Origin: JBFKOL01 sp041628815
GTDB taxonomy: Bacteria > Bacteroidota > Bacteroidia > Chitinophagales > Saprospiraceae
DNA length: 6,541 nt
Direction: 5' to 3'
NCBI GenBank assembly: GCA_041628815.1
Contig: JBFKOL010000254.1
Location: 1 to 6,541 of the forward strand
A program made the position numbers and the translations under genes. The notes under the pieces were generated by a model. The model searched no databases. It was not told where the DNA came from and was given only the letters and a program-made list of their open reading frames with translations. Shown here one piece after another: positions 1-5,940 of this stretch (the first letter of the stretch is position 1; every line of letters starts with the position of its first letter).

Positions 1-719
1 TACCTATCTCTGCGTTACATGGTGACAATGTTGTGCACCGTTCAGATAAAACGAAATGGTATGACGGGCTAACCCTAATGTATTATCTCGAAAATGTGCA
101 CATCGCCAGTGATCATAACTTCATTGATACCCGGTTTCCCATCCAACTGGTCATTCGGCCCAATACCGACGAATTCCATGACTTCAGAGGTTATGCAGGA
201 CGCATTGCAGGAGGTATCATGAAAAAAGGGGACGTAGTTAACCTGCTTCCTTCAGGATTTACGACCACCATTAAGTCGATTTATGGTCCAGATGGAGAAA
301 TGGAAGAGGCGTTTCCTCCTCAATCAGTGACCGTTACAATCACCGATGATTTTGATCTGGACAGGGGAGATATGATTGTACGGGAAAACAATCAGCCAGA
401 TGTTAGCCAGGATGTCGATGTCATGATGTGTTGGTTTGATCAAACCAGGCCCCTACAATTAAGAGGAAAATACGTGCTTCAGCATACGACTCAATCTGTA
501 CGATGTATTGTTAAGGAAATTCGATACAAGCTCAACATAAACACCCTGCATCGCAATATCGAGGATAAAGAAATCAAGATGAACGACATCGCCAGGGTAG
601 TTCTCAGGACTACCAAGCCCCTGTTTTATGATGCATACCGAAAAAACAGGATCACTGGAAGCATAATCCTCATTGATGAAGTATCAAACAATACGGTAGG
701 TGCTGGAATGATAATCTGA
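1..719 (+). CDS. cysN: Sulfate adenylyltransferase subunit 1 (CysN), 5' partial, C-terminal half
   Basis: CysN is the GTPase subunit that, with CysD, makes adenosine 5'-phosphosulfate (APS) from ATP and sulfate in the cytoplasm. The frame is open to the left edge (first full codon at base 3), so the gene is cut by the window; the GTG at 33 is an internal valine, not a start. The visible part begins with PISALHGDNVV, the conserved segment that closes the GTPase domain, followed by WYDGLTL. An EF-Tu-like beta-barrel domain follows, with FRGYAGRIAGG, LLPSG, EEAF and DRGDMIV. The last domain has the KYVLQHTT and YKLNINTLHR segments and ends in NNTVGAGMII, the usual CysN terminus. The P-loop itself is outside the window. 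No APS kinase (CysC) domain follows, so this is a stand-alone CysN rather than a CysNC/NodQ fusion. It stops 4 bases before a sulfotransferase start, which suggests a dedicated role in PAPS supply for sulfation. Confidence 0.95.
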   Translation, partial: PISALHGDNVVHRSDKTKWYDGLTLMYYLENVHIASDHNFIDTRFPIQLVIRPNTDEFHDFRGYAGRIAGGIMKKGDVVNLLPSGFTTTIKSIYGPDGEMEEAFPPQSVTVTITDDFDLDRGDMIVRENNQPDVSQDVDVMMCWFDQTRPLQLRGKYVLQHTTQSVRCIVKEIRYKLNINTLHRNIEDKEIKMNDIARVVLRTTKPLFYDAYRKNRITGSIILIDEVSNNTVGAGMII

Positions 720-723
720 TTCG

Positions 724-1656
724 ATGAAACAAGACGGCCCAATTGTCATTATGGGATTTGGCCGATCCGGAACTACCTGGGTTTCTGATATTGTCTCCAA
801 GTCTCTGGGAAAAATTATTCTTTTTGAACCCTTTCATCCTGCCGTCTTCGAATATGCCGACTACTTCTGTTATCGAACCGTCGACACACCAAAATGGTCC
901 GAGATCCTGAAGGAACATACCAAAGCAGCTGTATCGAAAAAGCTAAAAAACAGGTGGTTGTTAAGAAATCATCTCAATAGTCCTTTGGAGGAAATTTCAG
1001 AAGATCACTTGGATTATGTATGGAGCAATGTTTCGGTGGCAGGTCTTAAAACCATCAGACAAAACTTCAATATCGAGTGGTGGCACAATGAGATGGGTGC
1101 CCGTATTCTTTTCGTTATTAGACACCCTCTGGCCGTCATATCTTCAATTACACAACGGTCCAGGTTCTTTTATGAGTTTGGCTGGGATTTTCATTGGACC
1201 CATTTTCTGAATCGTACATTGGGGGATTTGGAGTTTGCACAAAAGGTCAAATACATAGCTCAGGGGTGCGATCTTTACGAACAAAAAATTGCCTTTATGT
1301 GGTCAGTGACTCATATCGCTGCTCTTAATTCGACCAACTGGCTTGGTATCATCCCGATTTATTACGAAGATCTGTATAGCGATCCTTTTGGCGGGGCATC
1401 AGAATGCCTGAAACTTATTGGAGAAGAAAAAACAATACATCCTTCTTACCTATTTACACCTTCCATGCTCACAATGAAAACTGCACATCCTTTTTTGTCA
1501 GCTGGCTCCTATCAAAAGTTGCCTAAGGCCTTTTGGAAGGATCGACTCAAAAGTCAGGAAATAAATAGAATCAACGAGGTGATACAGGAATTGATGCAAC
1601 ACGATGAACGATTTAACCGCATGATGATAGAACGGAATTATATTTACCGTCCATGA
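724..1656 (+). CDS. Sulfotransferase, carbohydrate-type, PAPS-dependent
   Basis: This 310-residue protein is a predicted PAPS-dependent sulfotransferase, probably acting on a sugar hydroxyl of a polysaccharide precursor. Near the N-terminus, beta strand PIVIMGF runs into GRSGTTW (residues 13-19), the 5'-phosphosulfate-binding loop. The 3'-phosphate-binding segment is FVIRHPLAVISS (130-141), with Arg133 and Ser140/141 as the likely ligands. YYEDL (213-217) matches the strand-loop element seen after the core in this fold. The RHPLAV form of the second motif is closer to carbohydrate sulfotransferases (CHST/Sulfotransfer_3-like) than to the cytosolic Sulfotransfer_1 type, and the C-terminal RKG motif of the latter is not evident. 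No signal peptide or membrane helix is seen, so it should be cytoplasmic. The ATG lies 4 bases after the cysN stop without a good Shine-Dalgarno, and the stop overlaps the next start as ATGA, which implies translational coupling. The acceptor cannot be read from sequence. Confidence 0.88.
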   Translation: MKQDGPIVIMGFGRSGTTWVSDIVSKSLGKIILFEPFHPAVFEYADYFCYRTVDTPKWSEILKEHTKAAVSKKLKNRWLLRNHLNSPLEEISEDHLDYVWSNVSVAGLKTIRQNFNIEWWHNEMGARILFVIRHPLAVISSITQRSRFFYEFGWDFHWTHFLNRTLGDLEFAQKVKYIAQGCDLYEQKIAFMWSVTHIAALNSTNWLGIIPIYYEDLYSDPFGGASECLKLIGEEKTIHPSYLFTPSMLTMKTAHPFLSAGSYQKLPKAFWKDRLKSQEINRINEVIQELMQHDERFNRMMIERNYIYRP

Positions 1657-2546
1657 GTTCCCTTCGCAGTGCATTCTATTCTGTTTCTGGCACTTTACTA
1701 AGCCTGTCTATTGCACTGTTTGGGATGGTGGTCCTGGCGAGACTGGTGGCTATTGAAGATCATGGTATTTACGCTATTGCATATTCTATATTTCTGATAT
1801 TTCAGCCATTTATAGATTTCGGGCTTACACCTGTCTACATCAAACTCGAAAAAATCCTTCCCCGAACAAACAGTGTTTTTTTCTTTTTTAACATCGTCAT
1901 AGGTATAGGAATAGCCATATTCCTGATGGCCCTATCTCCTGTTGCCGTTATTGTATTTGAGAATGACTCACTTATTGGGGTGATGCTCATTTTATCTGTT
2001 TCAGTAGTGTTAATGTGTGCCGGCAATCAACCTACGAGTCAACTTTTCCGGGAAAAACGATTCTTCATTGCTGAATGCGTGAGAAACATATCTGATTTTA
2101 TGGCTGTTATTCTCGCCATTTTGTTGGCTTTGTTGGACTTCGGCCTCTGGGCATTGGCGGCTAAATTTTTCTTCTTTTCCTTTTTCAGATTTCTAAGTGC
2201 ATGGATAGCGGTTAGGCCCCAATACCAATGGGTGACATTTTCAGATTTAAAAGCCTATGGTTCTTCAATCAAATTCGGAGGATTCATCACCGCAAGCAGA
2301 TTCATCGCCGGATACGCAAACAATCTTGACAAACTTGTCATCGGTAAGGTTTTCGGAGAAAGTGCTGTAGGTCATTATGAAAAAGCCCTGGTAATTGTCA
2401 GTAAACCTAATACTCTAAGGAACGCTCTTTCCACTCCTGCCGTTTCTCATTTGGCGCGATCTCCCAAATCGCGTTATAATCAATCCTATTACCTCCTTGT
2501 CTACCTATTGAGTTTCTTTGCCGGGATTCCAGCGCTTTTTTTTTGA
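1653..2546 (+). CDS. Polysaccharide flippase (Wzx/PST family), N-terminal part, frameshifted
   Basis: These 297 residues are the first part of a polytopic inner-membrane flippase that moves undecaprenyl-diphosphate-linked oligosaccharides across the membrane. Evidence is a chain of hydrophobic helices with family-typical short segments: VVLARLVAIEDHGIYAIA near residues 26-44, DFGL (55-58), NQPTSQLFREKRF (125-137) and LDKLVIGKVFGESAVGHYEKA (225-245, shown here as motif only). The last of these is a hallmark of WzxC/PST flippases. The frame reaches TGA at 2544-2546 immediately after nine T bases (2536-2544), in the middle of a transmembrane helix (FFAGIPALFF). The family normally has about 480 residues, and the missing part is found directly downstream in the -1 frame. 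One extra T would give a single 480-residue protein. The start ATG overlaps the preceding stop (ATGA). As read, this product lacks its last third and is unlikely to function alone. Confidence 0.88.
   Translation: MSSLRSAFYSVSGTLLSLSIALFGMVVLARLVAIEDHGIYAIAYSIFLIFQPFIDFGLTPVYIKLEKILPRTNSVFFFFNIVIGIGIAIFLMALSPVAVIVFENDSLIGVMLILSVSVVLMCAGNQPTSQLFREKRFFIAECVRNISDFMAVILAILLALLDFGLWALAAKFFFFSFFRFLSAWIAVRPQYQWVTFSDLKAYGSSIKFGGFITASRFIAGYANNLDKLVIGKVFGESAVGHYEKALVIVSKPNTLRNALSTPAVSHLARSPKSRYNQSYYLLVYLLSFFAGIPALFF
2536..2546 (+). other. T9 homopolymer with immediate TGA: frameshift or slippage site in flippase
   Basis: Nine consecutive T (2536-2544) are read CTT TTT TTT TGA in the flippase frame. A tenth T, or a -1 slip on the U-run, gives CTT TTT TTT TTG and leads directly into the C-terminal half. 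Runs of about nine identical T or A are known sites of transcriptional slippage and of phase-variable replication errors, and are also classic sequencing-error sites. T TTT TTT in codon register directly before a stop also fits a -1 ribosomal slippery site. A convincing downstream stem-loop or upstream Shine-Dalgarno stimulator is not seen, so the mechanism stays open. Confidence 0.8.
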
Positions 2547-3094
2547 TTTATGGGGAAGAAATCACTGTTTTTGTTCTTGGAGATCCCTGGCAATTGGCTG
2601 GCCAACTAGTGGCTTTGTTGTCGTTGCTGGGATTTGCCCTGATACTCAAAGGCCTTGTAAACATAATTCACATCAATGAAGAACGGGGAGATCGCTTGCT
2701 CTATCACCATTTATCAAGCCTGTTTTTTATCTACAGCCCGTCCCTTTTTATTCTCTTTGCCTACGACATTTCTCTCGAGGAATTTACATTGTTATTTTCT
2801 GCAATCACTTTGCTGTTTTGGTTCTTTGCATTGTTTCACTCCCTCTATACTTATGACCGCAATGTCCGGAAAGTCATTGCCGCTTCTCTTTATCTGATCA
2901 TTATGTCCTCGGTGTTTTGTTCGTGTGGTCTGTATTTAAAAATGATGCTAGATCTTACTTGGTGGTTGGAAATCTTACTGGTCGGTATGGGTTCACTTTT
3001 CTTGACTGTAGTCATATTGACGTTACTTTTTTACCATATTGTACGTCAACAGTATATTTTTGTCAGAGATAGACTACCCTCCATCAAGTCGTAA
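2543..3094 (+). CDS. Polysaccharide flippase, C-terminal part after frameshift
   Basis: This is the continuation of the flippase above rather than a gene of its own. The frame carries IYGEEITVFVLGDPWQLAG, which matches the segment that follows the central helices in WzxC/PST flippases (a loop with a conserved LG-x-x-W), and then further hydrophobic helices up to a basic tail. The apparent start at 2543 is a TTG inside the T-run, with no Shine-Dalgarno and no ATG nearby, so independent initiation is unlikely. Joining the two frames by one added T, or by a -1 slip, restores IPALFF-LIYGEE without loss of any family element. The conserved downstream sequence shows no second stop or shift, so the break looks recent, artefactual or tolerated through slippage. 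It ends 30 bases before the polymerase ATG. Confidence 0.82.
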   Translation: MIYGEEITVFVLGDPWQLAGQLVALLSLLGFALILKGLVNIIHINEERGDRLLYHHLSSLFFIYSPSLFILFAYDISLEEFTLLFSAITLLFWFFALFHSLYTYDRNVRKVIAASLYLIIMSSVFCSCGLYLKMMLDLTWWLEILLVGMGSLFLTVVILTLLFYHIVRQQYIFVRDRLPSIKS

Positions 3095-3124
3095 ATTTTA
3101 ACACAGTTTTCTGGACTGAGCTTG

Positions 3125-4378
3125 ATGTCAAATGCCAGCCTTATTATATCATCTTCTAAATATCATCATGTCGTATTGAACGTGTTGAATATTTGTGTCA
3201 TCCTTGCGTTACTCAGGCTTACCAACTTCAACTACCTGCTTTCAATTTTTTTGGGCCTCCCGACAGAGATCAATCATACGGGTGGCAATGCTTTTAACTT
3301 TACCAATTACATCATTCCTTTGGTTCTGTTCGTTTATTTAATCTCTCGGCGCGATGTTATACGAACCAACTGGGGGGCGCTTTGGCCATTCGGCGTGTTA
3401 ATCTCGATTTATCTTTTCAATTCTCTGGCAAGTCCTTATGTCAATATTTCATGGATGGTGTACCAAATGGTTTTTATAGGTTCCGCCATCGTTATGCATC
3501 TCGTGGCAAGAAAGGTGTCGAACTATTATAGTCAGAGGTTTGAAAAAGGCTTATTCCTGTTCTTTTGGTTATGCATTGCATTCGTCATCTTTTGCACTTA
3601 CCAAGTTTTAACAGAGGTGTCCCTGGCCTATGCTTTTTCGGAGTACAACGATGCCTTTGTTCATGGTCTCGATGATTTTGGTGTGATGAAGCAACGATTT
3701 GGTTATCTGCTTGGATTTCTCGTAAGCTATGCTCTTTTTGTGTTGCGGCATCCCTTCTGGAAATATTCCGTCATTTTTATTTTGCTTTTTGCGGGTTTTG
3801 GCATACGCAGCTATATTCTTGGGCTTACAGGAGCAGCTCTTATCTTTTCGGCAAGGCGACCGTTCAGGTTTTTAGTGGTCTCGGCAATCGCTTTGTTTTT
3901 GAGTATCGTAGTTTTGAAGTCATATTTTGGGAATTTACTGTTCGATACCCGATTCTATTCCTATCTCAATGCATTCCACATCGTTCAATTTTTCCCTTTC
4001 GGTGTAGGTCTAGGGGGTTATCCTGTCTACACAGAGATGTTTATGAATAATTTGCTGGCCCAATTCTATAATGTAAATGCTGTCCTGGATTATATCCCGA
4101 CGGCCCCAGAATCAGATATTGTGCATATAATGGCAAGTCTGGGAATACTTCTCGGATCTGTCCATTTACTGATCCAGACAAGACTGGTCTATTATACGTT
4201 CAAGATGCTGCATTCCTTTCGATCATTTGAAAAATGTGTGCTTTTCTACTTTTGTTTTATGACCTTCTATGGGATAAGTGAAGACTCTATTTTCTCTATT
4301 AATTATTGGATCTTTTTCGGTTTGTCCTCGGGAATTGTTTCTTCCGCCCTATACCGCAAAAACAAGCAGGGATTATGA
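3125..4378 (+). CDS. O-antigen/exopolysaccharide polymerase (Wzy-like) membrane protein
   Basis: This integral membrane protein of 417 residues has about ten to twelve hydrophobic helices. Its pattern is that of the O-antigen ligase/polymerase (Wzy/WaaL/EpsG-like) group, which joins lipid-linked repeat units on the periplasmic face. Useful landmarks, numbered from the ATG at 3125, are GIRSYILGLTGAALIF (226-241), a helix with the typical small-residue and arginine pattern; DTRFYSYLNAF then PFGVGLGGYP (around 274-300), the G-x-G-x-G element before the large periplasmic loop; and PESDIVHIMASLGILLG (328-344), the conserved ES-D/H-x-x-x-x-G-x-x-G segment that follows the loop. The ATG is preferred over the adjacent TTG at 3122 because GGAC/GAG stand 5-10 bases ahead. 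These proteins diverge strongly, so identification rests on topology, motifs and position next to a flippase. Polymerase is favoured over ligase because of the flippase and glycosyltransferase neighbours. Its stop overlaps the GT2 start as ATGA. Confidence 0.8.
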   Translation: MSNASLIISSSKYHHVVLNVLNICVILALLRLTNFNYLLSIFLGLPTEINHTGGNAFNFTNYIIPLVLFVYLISRRDVIRTNWGALWPFGVLISIYLFNSLASPYVNISWMVYQMVFIGSAIVMHLVARKVSNYYSQRFEKGLFLFFWLCIAFVIFCTYQVLTEVSLAYAFSEYNDAFVHGLDDFGVMKQRFGYLLGFLVSYALFVLRHPFWKYSVIFILLFAGFGIRSYILGLTGAALIFSARRPFRFLVVSAIALFLSIVVLKSYFGNLLFDTRFYSYLNAFHIVQFFPFGVGLGGYPVYTEMFMNNLLAQFYNVNAVLDYIPTAPESDIVHIMASLGILLGSVHLLIQTRLVYYTFKMLHSFRSFEKCVLFYFCFMTFYGISEDSIFSINYWIFFGLSSGIVSSALYRKNKQGL

Positions 4379-5139
4379 GTGGTATAGTTTCAGTGATCAT
4401 GGCTTGCTACAATGCTGAAAAGACGTTATCCCAAGCTGTTGAAAGCATTCTCTGCCAGACTTTTCGCGATTTTGAGTTCATCATAGTAAATGATGCAAGT
4501 ACTGACAACACTACGGACATTTTGCATTACTATCAGGCACGCGACAACAGGGTCATTTTGGTAAACAATGATATTAACATTGGGCTAGCCGCTAGTTTGA
4601 ACCGCGCTCTTCTTGTTTCAAAGGGCCGTTTCATCGCAAGAATGGATGCCGATGATGTAGCGAATCCCAAACGCCTGGAAAAGCAGCTTGATTTCATGCT
4701 TCAACATTCAGCAATAGACGTGTTGGGCACGGCCATTAAAAAAATCGACAGGCGTGACGACACGCCATTAGGTGTCGCATTCCTCAGTGAGACCCATGAT
4801 GATATCGTCTCGAAAATTTTTATTAAGCCCCCGGTATATCACCCGACAATCATGATCAAGAAGTCAGTTTTCGAAGCATACGGGTATTATGATGAAAACA
4901 TCCGATGGGGTGAGGATGCGGATCTTTGGTACAGAATTTACGATAAAGTGCGGTTCCATAATCTTCCTGATGTCTTGCTCACCTATCGCGTGAAATCGCG
5001 CCTGGATGTTTCAAAGGCTGTTAGCAACTTGAAAAACAAATGTTCCCACCTGAAACGGCGAAACATTCTGGCGGCATACATCCCGGTCCTCTTGAAAGAC
5101 GCATTGACTTTTTCTTTCAGGATTCTAAAAAATTACTGA
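4375..5139 (+). CDS. Glycosyltransferase family 2 (GT-A fold)
   Basis: This cytoplasmic glycosyltransferase of 254 residues transfers a sugar from a nucleotide-sugar donor to a growing lipid-linked oligosaccharide. The GT-A features are in order: VSVIMACYNAEKTL (5-18), the first strand and nucleotide-binding loop; QAVESILCQTF and EFIIVNDASTDNT (34-46); SKGRFIARMDADD (82-94), where D91-A-D93-D94 is the metal-binding DXD; HPTIMIKKSVFEAYGYYD (156-173); and WGEDADLWYRI (178-188), the ED motif that carries the catalytic base. The frame is open further upstream to 4306, but that region is the end of the polymerase. The ATG at 4375 is chosen because it forms an ATGA overlap with the polymerase stop, has AGCAGGG a few bases ahead, and begins exactly at the family's first strand. 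The C-terminal stretch (about 231-254) is hydrophobic to amphipathic and may dock on the membrane. Donor and linkage cannot be predicted. Confidence 0.93.
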   Translation: MSGIVSVIMACYNAEKTLSQAVESILCQTFRDFEFIIVNDASTDNTTDILHYYQARDNRVILVNNDINIGLAASLNRALLVSKGRFIARMDADDVANPKRLEKQLDFMLQHSAIDVLGTAIKKIDRRDDTPLGVAFLSETHDDIVSKIFIKPPVYHPTIMIKKSVFEAYGYYDENIRWGEDADLWYRIYDKVRFHNLPDVLLTYRVKSRLDVSKAVSNLKNKCSHLKRRNILAAYIPVLLKDALTFSFRILKNY

Positions 5140-5142
5140 ACC

Positions 5143-5937
5143 TTGACACTTGATAAGCGGCCTCGTTGGAGGATTAAACTGGGAGCACTACAAAGGTATT
5201 TTCTTTGGAACACCCCGTGGAATAACAATGGCTTCATACGTGTTTCCGAGTTTCCAAAAAGTGGAGGTAGTTGGTTGTGTGAGATGATCAGTATGTTATC
5301 CGGCTATGCTTTTCCCAGAAATCGTTTTGTTCCTATGGGTAATGCGGTGTTACACAGTCACTACAAATGGAATAGATGGGTAAAAAGGCCCATTGTTCTG
5401 ATTCGCGACGGACGTGATGTCATGGTTTCCGCGTACCATCATTTTCTTATTAATCGCTATGCTGACAATGACCCTCTCGTTGACAAATGGCGAAAGACTC
5501 TGCTATTCAACGACTACCAGGATGTCCAAGCTAATCTCGCTGGTTTCATCCAGGGGTTTCATAAACATTATCGGGTAGGCGGTCAGGGTATGACCTGGTC
5601 GGGTCATGTTTCGTCCTACCTGGATCGCCAAAATGTGTGCGTAGTGAAGTACGAAGACCTATTATCGAATACACGCGCAGAGCTTCATGCCATTCTTTCT
5701 TTTCTAAACCTTGCTGTACCTGATAAAAAGAAAATTGACGATGTAATTGCCTTGAACAGTTTTCATCACAAATCAGGACGAAAACCCGGTCAGGAAGATA
5801 AAGCCTCCTTTTTGCGCAAAGGCATAGCTGGAGACTGGAAAAACTACTTTAATGAAGAAAGTTACAGGATATTTGATGAGCTCTATGGTGATCTTTTGAT
5901 TCATCTCGGTTATGAAAAAAACCGCAACTGGTTTTAG
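5143..5937 (+). CDS. Sulfotransferase, Sulfotransfer_1 family, PAPS-dependent
   Basis: This is a second sulfotransferase (264 residues from the TTG) with the full classical motif set. FPKSGGSW (37-44) is the 5'-phosphosulfate-binding loop. HSHY (71-74) supplies the likely catalytic histidine. VLIRDGRDVMVSAYHHF (85-101) is the 3'-phosphate-binding segment, with Arg88 and Ser96. YEDLL (170-174) follows, and FLRKGIAGDWKNYF (223-236) contains the C-terminal RKG...GDWKN element that closes over the cofactor. It differs clearly from the first sulfotransferase in motif style, so the pair probably sulfates different positions. No signal peptide is seen, so it should be cytoplasmic. The start is uncertain: TTG 5143 lies 3 bases after the GT2 stop in the same frame and lacks a Shine-Dalgarno, whereas CTG 5179 has a strong GGAGG 6 bases ahead. 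No in-frame ATG precedes the binding loop. Sulfotransferase identity is secure; the acceptor is unknown. Confidence 0.92.
   Translation: MTLDKRPRWRIKLGALQRYFLWNTPWNNNGFIRVSEFPKSGGSWLCEMISMLSGYAFPRNRFVPMGNAVLHSHYKWNRWVKRPIVLIRDGRDVMVSAYHHFLINRYADNDPLVDKWRKTLLFNDYQDVQANLAGFIQGFHKHYRVGGQGMTWSGHVSSYLDRQNVCVVKYEDLLSNTRAELHAILSFLNLAVPDKKKIDDVIALNSFHHKSGRKPGQEDKASFLRKGIAGDWKNYFNEESYRIFDELYGDLLIHLGYEKNRNWF
5168..5181 (+). promoter_or_regulatory. Possible ribosome binding site and CTG start in sulfotransferase 2
   Basis: GGAGG at 5168-5172 is the best Shine-Dalgarno-like sequence that I see next to a gene start in this window. Six bases later an in-frame CTG stands at 5179-5181. Starting there would give a 252-residue protein that still holds the whole PAPS-binding loop. 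CTG starts are rare, and the GGAGG also encodes Trp-Arg within the longer reading, so it may be chance. Confidence 0.25.
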
Positions 5938-5940
5938 CTT

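Noticed and set aside
33..35. GTG as a start for the first gene, making a short 228-residue protein
   Set aside because: Codons upstream of it (PISALHGDNV) are conserved CysN sequence in the same open frame, so the gene begins outside the window.
670..918. Minus-strand open frame across the cysN/sulfotransferase junction
   Set aside because: It overlaps the conserved CysN terminus and the PAPS-binding loop of the sulfotransferase on the other strand, so it is a shadow.
1874..1890. T-rich run in the flippase as a second slippage site
   Set aside because: The T stretches are interrupted by C, are shorter than nine bases, and the frame continues correctly through them as Phe-rich membrane helix.
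2594..2605. Inverted repeat TTGGC-TG-GCCAA downstream of the T-run, a possible frameshift-stimulating hairpin
   Set aside because: The stem is only four or five pairs with a two- to four-base loop and lies about 50 bases beyond the slip site, too weak and too far for a usual stimulator.
3095..3124. Spacer between flippase and polymerase as a promoter or terminator
   Set aside because: It is only 30 bases, with no hairpin followed by T and no recognisable promoter elements.
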